Source of the DNA: Desulfobaccales bacterium
GTDB lineage: Bacteria; Desulfobacterota; Desulfobaccia; Desulfobaccales; 0-14-0-80-60-11
Assembly (NCBI GenBank): GCA_041648175.1
Contig: JBAZPO010000007.1
Span: 124,001 to 188,000, forward strand
Length of the DNA: 64,000 nucleotides
Direction of reading: 5' to 3'
The first letter of the stretch is position 1. Every line of letters begins with the position of its first letter. Of the stretch, positions 7,158 to 16,776 are shown in pieces. Under the pieces are notes generated by a model. It did no database searches. It had not been told where the DNA came from and was given only the letters and a program-made list of their open reading frames with translations. The position numbers and the translations under genes were made by a program.

Positions 7158-9740
7158 TCAGTCCAAAATGGTGTACTGACCGATATGCGATCGTTGGCCC
7201 ACCCGGCCGAATTTCCCTTCATCCTTGTCATCGCCAAGATAGGATTCCAACCCCAGCAGGGCGCCGCCCAGGTCCATCGCTTCCGGCGGCCCGGCGATGA
7301 TGCTGTCGATGCCGATCCGTGCCTGGAAGCCCACCCGCAGCCGCGGCTTTAGAAGGCACAGGTGAAAATCGGTGTGCGCCGGTTTCTCGGCTTCGATAAC
7401 GCTCTTGAGCTTCTCGCGCCGGGAAGCTTCGGGCGCCTCTGCTGCCGGTATTAAGACGGTAAACAGGTGCGCGGTGTCGCTGAACAGGGGCTGGCCGTAT
7501 TGGGAGGCCCCCAGGGGACCGCTCTCCCCGACCACGGTCTGCCCGACGATAACTGTCTCAGTACCGGCGGGATCTTGAGACTCGGGCTCAAGATTCGCCC
7601 ATTCGTCCCAGACCGCATAGAGCCGATTTGTGGGAATAACTTCCTTAGCCTGGCTGCGGCTCGACCAGGATAGCATGACATCCCAATGGCTTCCGGAGCA
7701 GTCCAGCCGGATGGAATACCAGCGGCCGGCCGTCAGGGCAATTGTGCCACTCTGTTCATTCTGATTTTGGTAAACCCGGGTATCGACCAGTTTGCGGCCA
7801 TCCACCCACAGGCAGACACGGTTAGCGGATGAAGTGTAAAAGGTATACAACTCTGAAAAGCGCGGTTGTACCTGGCCAGTCCAGCGGACGGAAAAAACCG
7901 GAACATCGGCTGACGTAAACGGCAGGTTATAGGCCGAGGCATCCACCATCTTATCCGTGCGCGTCTTCCTCAATTGATCAAAATTAGGGCCTTGATAGTA
8001 TTCACCCCACAGCCCTTCATACTCCTGATCAGTGGGGGTAAAGCCGGGAACGATCATCCCGTCCGGCAGGGCCGCAGCCAGTCCGGTGTTACACCCCAGC
8101 CACGAATTATGCTCCAGTTGCCAGATATGCCGCTCCCGGAAGGCTTCAAAGAGGTGGGGCCGAACGCCGGTATACAGGTGGATGAAATCTTTCAGTCCGT
8201 GCAGCGTGCCCCGGCGGGAGTAAAGCTCCATCACCTTTTTAAGCACCGACCGCTTTCCATCGATGTCCATGTCACGCGGCAGATCGAAGGCCAGCCACCG
8301 GGCGAGCCAGGGAAGGAGGCTTTCGGGGGTGTGGGCTGGGTCGAAGAGCTGGTGTATATCATCCAGAGTCAGTTCCCAGTCCTGCAGTTGGGAACGGAAC
8401 AGGGCCAGCCAGGCTTCCAGGAAACCGTCGGGGGCATCGTCCCGGCGATAGATGGCGGGCAGGTAATCGAGATAGCTCTTGCCGGTGGTTTCGGCCTGCA
8501 CCTGGTGAAGACGCGGGCTCAGGCGTTGATCATCGCTGTGCAGGACTACCCGCAGCCAGAGATAACGCGCCGGCATCTGGTTGCCGCCGGTACGGGGATA
8601 GGGGCGCAGCAGCATGTCTAGAGAGGGTGCCGGATGCCAATCTCTTTCGGCCGGGGGCATATCCTGCTTATCTGAAAAATAGGTCTGAAAACCCACCTCC
8701 GTGCCTGGGAGTGCTTCAGCCTGGATGACTACCCGTTCCCATTCAGATTGCTCGCCGGCGTCCAGGGGTCCTACCTCCAGGGTTCCGGAGTCGACGCAGG
8801 CGGCATCAGCGTCAAAACGATAGTATTTAGCTCCGGCTCCAGGCTTGATAAACAAGGTCCCATCTTCACCAACGGCCATGGCGGCCACCGGGCCCCGATA
8901 GCCGGGGAGGGTGCCGATATATGCTTCCGATAGGCAATCGTAGACCCAGATATGGCCGCTGTCGGCATCGGCGACGTACAGCCGGTCACGGTAAGCTGCC
9001 AGGGCCCGGGGGTGAGCCGGCCCATCCGGGCCTGGCTGCAACATTTTGGAGAACGAGCCGGTTTGGTTGAAGCGCAGGACCTGAGGCAATTGCTCATCCG
9101 TGAGGAAAAGGGCGTCTCCAGAGCCGATAGCGATACAGATCGGAGAAACAAAATGAGGTTGATCAGCCAGAGCGGCGTTATAGGCATCATCCGCCTGTCC
9201 CGAAGCACTAAAACGCCTTACTCTGCCGCCGTCGAGCCCATAAACCCGGCCCCGACTGTCGACGGTGAGGCAGGTGGGAGCCTGGAAACCATCTTCCCAG
9301 ATATCCACCAACTCCAGGGTGGGCAGCCGGAATACCTGGATCCGCTTGTTGCCGCCATCGGCGACATGCAATTTGCCTGACCCGACTGCCAGGCCCCGGG
9401 GAGAGCGGAATAGGCCAGGGGCGTCATTGATGCAGCTCCTCCCGGCCAATTCCGCTTCAGCATGATCACACTTGAGGTCAAGGCGGATGACCCGGTCACT
9501 GCCGGTATCGGCGAGGTAAAGGTAATTTTTCGGACCCACAGCCAGCCCTGACGACTCCACCGCAAACTGCCCCGGAGGGGGGCCTGTCGGAGCAAGCAGG
9601 ATCGGCTGCCCGTCGGCCGTTCCGGGAAGACGGCTCAGAGCGAAGGCGCCGTCCGGTTCCGGCTGCAGCCCCACCGTGCTGACGCCCTCCCAGTCCCTGC
9701 CGTCCCGCAGGATGGCATAGCGCACCGGCTGGTCAGTCAT
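7158..9740 (-). CDS. eCIS baseplate tail protein (gpI-like) with beta-propeller and inserted PA14 domain
   Basis: This 860-residue protein combines three modules. Residues 60-310 contain NHL-type repeats (GLAVGPKNYLYLADTG, RGLAVGSGKLHVADGG, RALAAYRDRLYVADAD), predicted to fold as a beta-propeller. Residues 415-545 match the P2 tail protein I / Afp12-like domain (YLPAIYRR, RGTLHGLKDFIHLYTG). Residues 575-710 are a PA14 domain (GLWGEYYQGPNF, then CLWVDGRKLVDT and WYSIRLD). The tail-protein C-terminus resumes at about 745-815 (FTVLIPAAEA, PAHTDFHLC), so PA14 is inserted into it. PA14 domains often bind carbohydrate, so this subunit may contact the target surface from the baseplate. It follows the HxH fibre gene with 2 bases between. 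Confidence 0.85.
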   Translation of the reverse strand: MTDQPVRYAILRDGRDWEGVSTVGLQPEPDGAFALSRLPGTADGQPILLAPTGPPPGQFAVESSGLAVGPKNYLYLADTGSDRVIRLDLKCDHAEAELAGRSCINDAPGLFRSPRGLAVGSGKLHVADGGNKRIQVFRLPTLELVDIWEDGFQAPTCLTVDSRGRVYGLDGGRVRRFSASGQADDAYNAALADQPHFVSPICIAIGSGDALFLTDEQLPQVLRFNQTGSFSKMLQPGPDGPAHPRALAAYRDRLYVADADSGHIWVYDCLSEAYIGTLPGYRGPVAAMAVGEDGTLFIKPGAGAKYYRFDADAACVDSGTLEVGPLDAGEQSEWERVVIQAEALPGTEVGFQTYFSDKQDMPPAERDWHPAPSLDMLLRPYPRTGGNQMPARYLWLRVVLHSDDQRLSPRLHQVQAETTGKSYLDYLPAIYRRDDAPDGFLEAWLALFRSQLQDWELTLDDIHQLFDPAHTPESLLPWLARWLAFDLPRDMDIDGKRSVLKKVMELYSRRGTLHGLKDFIHLYTGVRPHLFEAFRERHIWQLEHNSWLGCNTGLAAALPDGMIVPGFTPTDQEYEGLWGEYYQGPNFDQLRKTRTDKMVDASAYNLPFTSADVPVFSVRWTGQVQPRFSELYTFYTSSANRVCLWVDGRKLVDTRVYQNQNEQSGTIALTAGRWYSIRLDCSGSHWDVMLSWSSRSQAKEVIPTNRLYAVWDEWANLEPESQDPAGTETVIVGQTVVGESGPLGASQYGQPLFSDTAHLFTVLIPAAEAPEASRREKLKSVIEAEKPAHTDFHLCLLKPRLRVGFQARIGIDSIIAGPPEAMDLGGALLGLESYLGDDKDEGKFGRVGQRSHIGQYTILD

Positions 9741-9742
9741 GG

Positions 9743-11365
9743 TTACTCCACATAGAGGTTGTAGAGAATTTTGCCGCCACTGTCATTCGGATCTTCGACT
9801 GTATCTTCAACATAAAGGGCAATAACATACTCGCCGCCATCTGATTCATCAAAGGAAAGACCGGTAAGGAAATCGAGTCTGATGGGCCCGGTTCCATTGG
9901 TAACCAGGGGATGGCCGGCATTGCTGTCGCCAAGGGTTATTTTTATTGCCGGATCTGTGCTTTTCCAATTGACTGGATCTCTATCAGCCAATTGTTGCAA
10001 AATATCATCCGTACGATTTTTAGGGTCTTTCGTAGGATCATATTTATCAATGGCGATCTTCAAATTCTTAATATAGGTGAGTGCCATTGCTGCCCCGGTA
10101 CGAGCATCTAAATCGCATCCAGCATTTCCCAAGGCGATATTCACTGATGGGTGGGTGTGTGCAAGATTTGAGTCATTTTCTACCGGCCCTGTATTATTTA
10201 GTGTCAAAGAGTGGGTATGCTGACCCCCATAAATTCGGCCTCCAGACCAATGTATCATGTCATTTTTCGCCCCACCATACGCTGACATATTGAACTTTAG
10301 GGGCGGGCTATCCGATGGTGCTTTTGAATAATCTGCAGTAAACATGTGTGTGTGTCCTTTCCCATTAGTTAACGTATCAAGAGGTCCAAGTTCGTTATCA
10401 TCTTTATCTTTGGCATGTTCTTTTTCGTCTAGGGCTTTGAAGTCGTTGAGTTCATCAGCACGGTAATTTTCCTGGTCCATAATAACACTTTTAATAATGT
10501 CCGTGGGATTGCCAGGGGTTTCAGGATTTTGGTAAACTAACATATGAGAATGATTATAAAATTCAACATTGTTCCCGAGAATCGGAGCACTTATTTCTTT
10601 TATGTTTCTATTGTCACTCAGATTATGATCATGGTTTCCCAACTCCGTATAAAACAATGTCGAAAAACATTCTGCCCGCAAATACAGCGTCACCGCATGC
10701 GGCTGTCGCCCGCGAATATGAAAATAAATCCGGCCGGGATTGTTCTTATCAATATGCCGCTCCCCTTCCAGGGCATACTGGTTGACCTTGGAGGCTGAGG
10801 CCGCGCCGATATATCGGCGCACAGAAGTATCGAGCACTTTAATAACACTGCAATTTTTCGAGTCCACGGTAACCATGGCCAGCACGATCTTGCCGCTGCT
10901 GTCAGGGGGAATTTCCGGATAGAATCCCAGCACCGGCTCGGCCACAATCCGGGCGGGCCCGCCCCAGGCCGGGCGGTTGCCGGTTCCCCCCCCGGGCTGG
11001 GGGCGAACCAGGCAAGAACCTGATGCCTCTGCAGTCTTTTCTTCGTGGTATTGGATACACAGGTATCCGGTGAAATCTTCGTATAAACAAGCTGGTTGGA
11101 TCTGAGGCCTGTGCTCGTCCAGGAGAATGATTTCCCGCCCCTCGTTATCTATTGCCAACCCAGGGCCGACTACAATAACATCTTTGTCTTCCTTGTCCTT
11201 TTCCACTCGCACCGTCAAACCCTGGGCAATTCCCCCGGTCGAATACAGGGACTTGTTGAGCCAGCGCCGGACCCGGATATGGTATTCCTGTTCGAGTTTC
11301 AGGTCGGCCGCCTCCAGACGCTGGCCGTTGTAATAGTTGAGACGCTCCAGGGGCTTTTCGCTCAT
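9743..11365 (-). CDS. eCIS tail-fibre-like protein with five HxH motifs
   Basis: I start this 540-residue protein at the ATG at 11365, because AAGGAG lies about 9 bases upstream and the longer frame would overlap the previous gene. Residues 5-80 are the shared adaptor module (ERLNYYNGQRL, EQEYHIRVRRWLNKS, GREIIL). The distal half has His-X-His pairs at about 245/247, 272/274, 338/340, 383/385 and 403/405, several in GHTH or QHTHS contexts. Spaced HxH pairs bind metal along the trimer axis in the T4 long-tail-fibre tip (gp37), so I infer a trimeric receptor-binding fibre. The DNA of this half (9743-10680) is clearly more AT-rich than the N-terminal half. Confidence 0.65.
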   Translation of the reverse strand: MSEKPLERLNYYNGQRLEAADLKLEQEYHIRVRRWLNKSLYSTGGIAQGLTVRVEKDKEDKDVIVVGPGLAIDNEGREIILLDEHRPQIQPACLYEDFTGYLCIQYHEEKTAEASGSCLVRPQPGGGTGNRPAWGGPARIVAEPVLGFYPEIPPDSSGKIVLAMVTVDSKNCSVIKVLDTSVRRYIGAASASKVNQYALEGERHIDKNNPGRIYFHIRGRQPHAVTLYLRAECFSTLFYTELGNHDHNLSDNRNIKEISAPILGNNVEFYNHSHMLVYQNPETPGNPTDIIKSVIMDQENYRADELNDFKALDEKEHAKDKDDNELGPLDTLTNGKGHTHMFTADYSKAPSDSPPLKFNMSAYGGAKNDMIHWSGGRIYGGQHTHSLTLNNTGPVENDSNLAHTHPSVNIALGNAGCDLDARTGAAMALTYIKNLKIAIDKYDPTKDPKNRTDDILQQLADRDPVNWKSTDPAIKITLGDSNAGHPLVTNGTGPIRLDFLTGLSFDESDGGEYVIALYVEDTVEDPNDSGGKILYNLYVE

Positions 11366-11367
11366 GA

Positions 11368-13398
11368 TCATCCACTCCTTTTCAGGACCGTTATCTGGTG
11401 CGGACCGGAGGCCACCAGGGCATGCCGGCAGATTCCAATATTCCCACAACGGCCCGCGGGCTTATCTTCCCGCTGCAGGGTGACCTGGTCCACGTACAGT
11501 ACCCCGGGCAGGCTGTTCAACAGGGCCATGACCTCAGAACGGTACACATCCCTACCCACCGGCCAGCCCGTGCCGTCGGCGCCGCCTTGCAGGGGATGGA
11601 AAAAGGCATCCAGGGCCGCCCGGGCCTTGCCAGCCATCTGAGCCTCAGTCACCCCCGGCTCAACCGTCAAACGGGCCTGGACCCGAACCGCGGTGTACCG
11701 GGGGGCAATGACATGAACCTCCGTGGTGACCAGGCGCCGGCGCTCCAGGTAGCAGGCTATGGCCCGGAGCATCTCCGGGCTGGGGGTGGGTTGGGCACCC
11801 GGCCCGTCCGGTACGACCACCACCGTTACTGCTCCCAGGGTGGGCAGGTACGGCAGCTCAGGGTCATAATCCACCAGGGCAAAGGCCCGGGCCACCGGCA
11901 CTCCCGGGGTGGCCAGGGCTAGAGTCTCAAAATCGCCCAGGGTGATGGCTCGCTTGATGGAAGCCAGGGATTGCACCGCCCGGGCCTTGGTATCTGCTAA
12001 GGATTCGGCCTCGGCGCCGCCGAGGGCCGGAAAGGGTTGGCTGATTGATACCGTCTCTTTTATGGCCTCCCAGTTTGCGATGAGGGCCGAATTATCCAGA
12101 CAATGCCTCAAGGCGCCGGCTGCCACGTTGCCGGCCAGGCCGCCGCCCACCTGGTAGGTTATGGTTATCTGGGCGTCGGCTGGGGGTACGCGGCCATGCC
12201 GGCCGTCTCCGAAGGTTATTTCGCCGGTTTCCGGGGACAGGACATAGATGCGATCATGGGGCCCCGCCCGGTCCCAATACAGGGCCTCGCGCCAAGTTCC
12301 GTCGCTTTTGCCGTTCAGGGTAACTTCTACTTGCGTGCTCCCCGGCACCACGGGTTTATGGAGCAACGGCACAACCTGGCCGGCGTTCCCCGTGCTCCGA
12401 AAAGGTTTGGGTTCGGCTACATCCACCGCCTGCCTGGCTTTCACGACGTTGAGGGCAATATGAGAAATCTGAGGCGGCGATTCGTAGGCCCCGCTTTTTA
12501 ACCGGCACCTGATGAAAAAATAACGGTGGTCAAGAGCTTTGATAGTAGTGCCGCCCTTTTGCTGATCTTTAGAAGCGATAAAGCGCACCGGGCCGCTCAG
12601 GGTAAGCCCCCGGGTTTCATCAACCACGCCGGTTAAGGGCTCCCAGGGGTCGGAACCAGCATAATATTCCCAGACCGTGGCTGTGCTATAGTGCTGTTTC
12701 CAGTTCGGGATACGCTGGGTTGGGCCGGATTCCGTATCTTCCGAGGCCTCCACAATTGCCGCTTCCTGTTCGGCAATCAAGCGCTTGCGAGCCAGCCGGT
12801 CGGCCTCAGCCTGACCCACCCAGACATACAGGCTAATCTGTGGCGGTGCGTCACCTAATGGCTGGTTAAGTCCCAGGAGTGGCTGGTCAAATCCCAGGTA
12901 CAAAGCATTATCTACCGCCGGTGCAGGTCCAAAGGGGAAAAAACGTTTTCCAGGATGATCGTTGGCCTCGAAACAATCAATCAGAGAGCCAACCGGACCG
13001 GCCAGGATAGATCTCAAGGTGGCCGGAGAGATATTGATTGCCTGAGCCGTCTGAAAAGTAAGGCCGGAGGCGCCGTCGCCAGCCTGCAACCCTTTGGGGA
13101 GGCTGAGCATCGTTCCGGGAGACTTCAAACTGAAAGTAAGCCTGACTTCAGCCGCATGCAGAGGCCGGGGTTCGATGCCCAAGAGGCGCAGGAAGTTCCG
13201 GTAGGTCGCCCCGGAAATTCTATCCAGGCGATAGAGGTCCAACTCTACGAGCCAAGCAAACAGCTCCAGGAGGGTAATGCCGGGATCGTGGACATTATGA
13301 TCGGTCCAATCCGGCGTATACCTGGGAATGAGGGCACGCGCCTCAGCGACCAACTGCTCGAAGGTCCGGTCATCAAGTCTGGGCAAAGAGATGGGCAT
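11368..13398 (-). CDS. eCIS baseplate J-like protein (second copy)
   Basis: This 676-residue protein opens with an N-terminal region typical of gp6/baseplate-J assembly proteins (IPRYTPDWTDHNVHDPGITL, LFAWLVELDLYRLDRI). A beta-rich centre and the conserved wedge core follow (TGEITFGDGRHGRVPPADAQ, GGGLAGNVAAG), then the C-terminal domain with VYRSEVMALLNSLPGVLYVD. These proteins form the wedge ring of the contractile baseplate around the hub. It follows the larger baseplate-J protein with 2 bases between. In the Afp/PVC scheme it corresponds to the Afp11-12 region. Confidence 0.85.
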   Translation of the reverse strand: MPISLPRLDDRTFEQLVAEARALIPRYTPDWTDHNVHDPGITLLELFAWLVELDLYRLDRISGATYRNFLRLLGIEPRPLHAAEVRLTFSLKSPGTMLSLPKGLQAGDGASGLTFQTAQAINISPATLRSILAGPVGSLIDCFEANDHPGKRFFPFGPAPAVDNALYLGFDQPLLGLNQPLGDAPPQISLYVWVGQAEADRLARKRLIAEQEAAIVEASEDTESGPTQRIPNWKQHYSTATVWEYYAGSDPWEPLTGVVDETRGLTLSGPVRFIASKDQQKGGTTIKALDHRYFFIRCRLKSGAYESPPQISHIALNVVKARQAVDVAEPKPFRSTGNAGQVVPLLHKPVVPGSTQVEVTLNGKSDGTWREALYWDRAGPHDRIYVLSPETGEITFGDGRHGRVPPADAQITITYQVGGGLAGNVAAGALRHCLDNSALIANWEAIKETVSISQPFPALGGAEAESLADTKARAVQSLASIKRAITLGDFETLALATPGVPVARAFALVDYDPELPYLPTLGAVTVVVVPDGPGAQPTPSPEMLRAIACYLERRRLVTTEVHVIAPRYTAVRVQARLTVEPGVTEAQMAGKARAALDAFFHPLQGGADGTGWPVGRDVYRSEVMALLNSLPGVLYVDQVTLQREDKPAGRCGNIGICRHALVASGPHQITVLKRSG

Positions 13399-13400
13399 AG

Positions 13401-16364
13401 TTAACCCTCTCCCAGAACCAGTTTGAGTTCATGGGTGCCGGAGGATACCAGTTTGCCGGCCGCTATCGGTACAGATTCCCCACATATCTGCTCATCCAGA
13501 CTGAGGATGATTTCCCTGCCATAGTCCACCCCGGGAGTGGTCTCAATAACCCGGGCGATCTGGGAAAGGTAAACTGGTTCTCCAAAATCCCATCCCTGAC
13601 CGGTCAGGCCGCCGATCAGAGGATGCAGAAAACTGTTGAGACTGCTGCGCACCCGGGCCTCCACCAAGGCAGCTTCGTACGGATCATGCGGAATGATCTC
13701 CGCCCTGACACTGAGGAGTTCATAGGTCGGACCGATGACCCGGACATGCTGCGCCACCGTGGCCGGTACTCGTTTGGCGACGTAATCGCAGACCCGGCGC
13801 TGTAATTCCACAGCAGGCTGGGGCCGAAGTTCCTGGCTAAATGGCACAACCAGCAGGGTAATCCAGCCGCGCTGGGCAAAGCCGTCCCTCCCGGTCAGCG
13901 GCAGACAACGGACCCGGGCCAGGTCCGGGGAGGCCTCCCGGGCAAGCCACTCAACATCCCGGGCCGAGACCGCCCGACCGGCGTGTCTGATCAGCTCCGG
14001 TCCCCGGATTTTCACGGTCAGGTCAGCTTCACTATCAGCTCCTCCCGATGCCGGCACCGGATTGGCCGCGGCCATGAGGTAGGGTAGTGCTGTCCGCAGT
14101 TCAGAGATCGCTGCGGCCGGCACGTTGCCTCTCACGCCTCCGCCGCTGCTATAAGACGCATACACCCGGCAGCCGGCCGGTGGGATCAATCCCTGCCGCC
14201 CATCACCGAAGCGGATCAGTCCTGTGGCCCGATCCACCACATAATGTCGGTCGTTTGGCTTGGAGCTGTAAAGGTGGGGTTGAGGGTGCCAACGGACCCG
14301 TACCGTGGTCATTCCTGTGGCGGGGTCCCTGACCAAACGTAAGTTTTCCGGCGCAACTTCTTGCATGGAGATCTGCCAACTGTCGCCACGACCGGACCAC
14401 TCCGGAATTTCCACCACTTCTCCCTCAAGTACCGGGGCATGTCGGCAGCTCAAGGTCTGATGGGGATTGCCAGCGCTCGTGCCCAGCAATTCCCGATCAT
14501 AGAAATCACGCTGCGCGGCCCAGACCGCATTGAGCCAGACCCCTTGAAGGGCGGCCGGGGATGGTTCTTCGCCCTGTTTCAGGCGGGCGCGCAGGCGAAA
14601 CAGTTCTCCGCCCAGTCCCGGCGCGGCCACGGCGTCTTGCGGTCCGATGAACTGGATCATGCCGCGACGCTGGAATCCCAGGGTTTCGTCCAGCACGCCA
14701 AGTTCCTGCCACCCGTCTGCTGCAAAATATTCCCAGATGAAGGGAGAACTTCCGGCAGCGCCGCTCTCGGAGACTTCCTGAGCTATATCCACATACAGGC
14801 TGACCAAGCCCACCGGCAAGGGAAGATCGAACCCGAAATGGACCGTGGGCCTGGTATCCGAGACGGGCAGAAAGGGTTTGAAGGTCTGATCGGGCCAGCG
14901 GCAGGCTTCGGTGAGGTCGGTGAAGACGAAATCATTATAAGACAGGCAATGATTCAGTGCCTCCGGGTCGGTCACATAGGAAAAGCCGAGGGTGAGTTTT
15001 GAAATTATAGGAGGATTGAGATTTTTCTCTTCAAATTTAGTAGTCATTTTTTCTGGATTGTCTACCACTACCCGCAGGGGATGCCCATAAGGGTCATCCC
15101 CTCCTAATATCCGCACCCGCAGCCAAAAATTCCTCACGCCGTTTACTTCGGTTTCACACCAATCCGGTGGTGATCTAAAAGAAACAACGTCAACAGCCTT
15201 GTTGAATTGGCAATTTATAGCAAAAGCTTGCCATGCCATTCCGTTGTAGTATTCCCAACTTATGTCTGGGGTGCCAACCACTGTAATTCCAGACGACAGC
15301 GTAATAGTAACGCCTATATTAGCTCCCTGCCGCTGAAAGACTTCCCGGCTGGCCAGATAAAAGGTGCTGTAACGCACAGGCTGCTGCCCGAATGGGTAAA
15401 AGTCTTTGCTGATATCCAAGGAGACCGCATCGGCAAAGGCAGCTTCCGGAAGAAGACCGCTCTGGTTGAAATTCAGCCGGGCGCTGATGTCGTTCATGAT
15501 GGGGATGGTCCGCTTCCCCCCCGTCCCTTCCGGCAGAAGCGGGGTGGTGAGGTGCCCGCGTAACCAGTAGGTGGTGCGGCCATGGATCGTTTCCTGCTTG
15601 GCACTAGGGCCGCACTGGCGGCGCAAGGCGACCTGGCCATCCCTGGTAAAGCCCCTGGTGGTATCATCCTGTTCCAGGTAATTCAGAGCAAGCCAGCCCG
15701 ACTGGCTGAGATACTCCCACTGCACCTGCATGGGCTCGGGAGCTGGCGTCTCTAAAGTGAAATACAGCAGGACCGTGATATATCCGGCCAAATTGAATAG
15801 TTGGTCATGGCCGAGGTAGATGATATGCCCGGTGAGATCCATGTCCTCGAAGAGGCTAAATCCCTGGATCAGGCGCGCGGTATGGTCGGCAAACTCATCC
15901 CGGCCGGGATCAATGCTATACAGGGCCGCAAGTTTGCCTCGGTACAGGGCCACGGTTTTTTCGGTAACAAATAGAATGGGCTGGGGTGTTGCAGACCCAT
16001 CCCCACCTGGGGCCAGAGACGGGGCTGCCGGCGGCGGAGTGGCTGCTACCCGGCTGAAGGCCGGAAGCGACACATTCACCGGGGCATTGTCCATGAGCGT
16101 GAACACTAAAGGCGCCCGGGCTGACTGGGCGGGCGATTTATGCATCCCGAGCATGTCAAGGAAAGCCAAAAGACTCCGATCCGGGACCTGAGCCAAGGCT
16201 CCTGCGAGGGTTTCGGTGTAGTGGGATAATATCTTCATGAGCGCCAGGGCGCTCGACCCTTCGGCCGGTAACCATTCAGGTACATACCCGGGAAGGTTTT
16301 GCAGAATTTTTTCCAGAGCAGCTGCCTGAGGGCCAGGGCCCATTATCTTTTGCTTCCCGGTCAC
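13401..16364 (-). CDS. eCIS large baseplate J-like protein (Afp11-type)
   Basis: The 987-residue product has the wedge-protein signature TGLIRFGDGRQGLIPPAGCR followed by GGGVRGNVPA, and a C-terminal segment VYLSQIARVIETTPGVDYGR. It is the larger of two baseplate-J-type proteins here, with an expanded middle of beta-rich repeats (SWEYYNGMAWQ, IWEYFAADGWQ, both WEY(F/Y)-type motifs). The GTG start at 16364 overlaps the preceding stop (TAGTG), which implies translational coupling to the gp25 gene. Its expected role is building the wedge that triggers sheath contraction on target binding. Confidence 0.85.
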   Translation of the reverse strand: MTGKQKIMGPGPQAAALEKILQNLPGYVPEWLPAEGSSALALMKILSHYTETLAGALAQVPDRSLLAFLDMLGMHKSPAQSARAPLVFTLMDNAPVNVSLPAFSRVAATPPPAAPSLAPGGDGSATPQPILFVTEKTVALYRGKLAALYSIDPGRDEFADHTARLIQGFSLFEDMDLTGHIIYLGHDQLFNLAGYITVLLYFTLETPAPEPMQVQWEYLSQSGWLALNYLEQDDTTRGFTRDGQVALRRQCGPSAKQETIHGRTTYWLRGHLTTPLLPEGTGGKRTIPIMNDISARLNFNQSGLLPEAAFADAVSLDISKDFYPFGQQPVRYSTFYLASREVFQRQGANIGVTITLSSGITVVGTPDISWEYYNGMAWQAFAINCQFNKAVDVVSFRSPPDWCETEVNGVRNFWLRVRILGGDDPYGHPLRVVVDNPEKMTTKFEEKNLNPPIISKLTLGFSYVTDPEALNHCLSYNDFVFTDLTEACRWPDQTFKPFLPVSDTRPTVHFGFDLPLPVGLVSLYVDIAQEVSESGAAGSSPFIWEYFAADGWQELGVLDETLGFQRRGMIQFIGPQDAVAAPGLGGELFRLRARLKQGEEPSPAALQGVWLNAVWAAQRDFYDRELLGTSAGNPHQTLSCRHAPVLEGEVVEIPEWSGRGDSWQISMQEVAPENLRLVRDPATGMTTVRVRWHPQPHLYSSKPNDRHYVVDRATGLIRFGDGRQGLIPPAGCRVYASYSSGGGVRGNVPAAAISELRTALPYLMAAANPVPASGGADSEADLTVKIRGPELIRHAGRAVSARDVEWLAREASPDLARVRCLPLTGRDGFAQRGWITLLVVPFSQELRPQPAVELQRRVCDYVAKRVPATVAQHVRVIGPTYELLSVRAEIIPHDPYEAALVEARVRSSLNSFLHPLIGGLTGQGWDFGEPVYLSQIARVIETTPGVDYGREIILSLDEQICGESVPIAAGKLVSSGTHELKLVLGEG

Positions 16365-16774
16365 TATCTGGCCTCCTGCAGATAGAAGGGGTAAACCAGG
16401 TTGTAGAAGACGTTAGTGCGGCGCACCTGGTATACAATCTCGATGTTGACCCGGTTTCGGGCGGTGCCGTCAACCGTCACCTTGACCTCCTGAACCTGAA
16501 TGCGGGGCTCCCAAGTGATCAGGGCTTCCTGCACCCGGTGCTTGATGAGCGCCATGGTAGTGGTGTTGAGAGGCTCAAAGACCAAGGCCCGCAGGCCGGC
16601 GCCAAAGTCGGGGCGCATCACCCGCTCTCCCCGGTCCGTCTCGAGGATAATCCGGATTGCTTGGCGGATGTCTTCTTCATAGGCAGCCAGGGAGATGTCA
16701 CTCTTGTCCTGGCTCGGTTGCACCGGGAAAAACCATCCCTGCCCCAGAAATGTCTTTTCCTGCGGGTCCGGCAT
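16364..16774 (-). CDS. eCIS baseplate protein, GPW/gp25 family (Afp9-type)
   Basis: This 136-residue protein matches the gp25/GPW lysozyme-like baseplate family in length and motifs: EEDIRQAIRIILETDRGERV, then MRPDFGAGLRALVFEP, and a C-terminal EVKVTVDG strand. In T4, gp25 sits at the junction of sheath and baseplate and nucleates sheath assembly. It lies 2 bases after the PAAR gene and overlaps the next gene by one base, the usual eCIS order. Confidence 0.9.
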   Translation of the reverse strand: MPDPQEKTFLGQGWFFPVQPSQDKSDISLAAYEEDIRQAIRIILETDRGERVMRPDFGAGLRALVFEPLNTTTMALIKHRVQEALITWEPRIQVQEVKVTVDGTARNRVNIEIVYQVRRTNVFYNLVYPFYLQEAR

Positions 16775-16776
16775 CT

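Noticed and set aside
11371..11449. Longer start for the HxH fibre protein
   Set aside because: It would overlap the preceding baseplate gene with non-conserved sequence, while the ATG at 11365 has a good ribosome-binding site and begins the conserved module.
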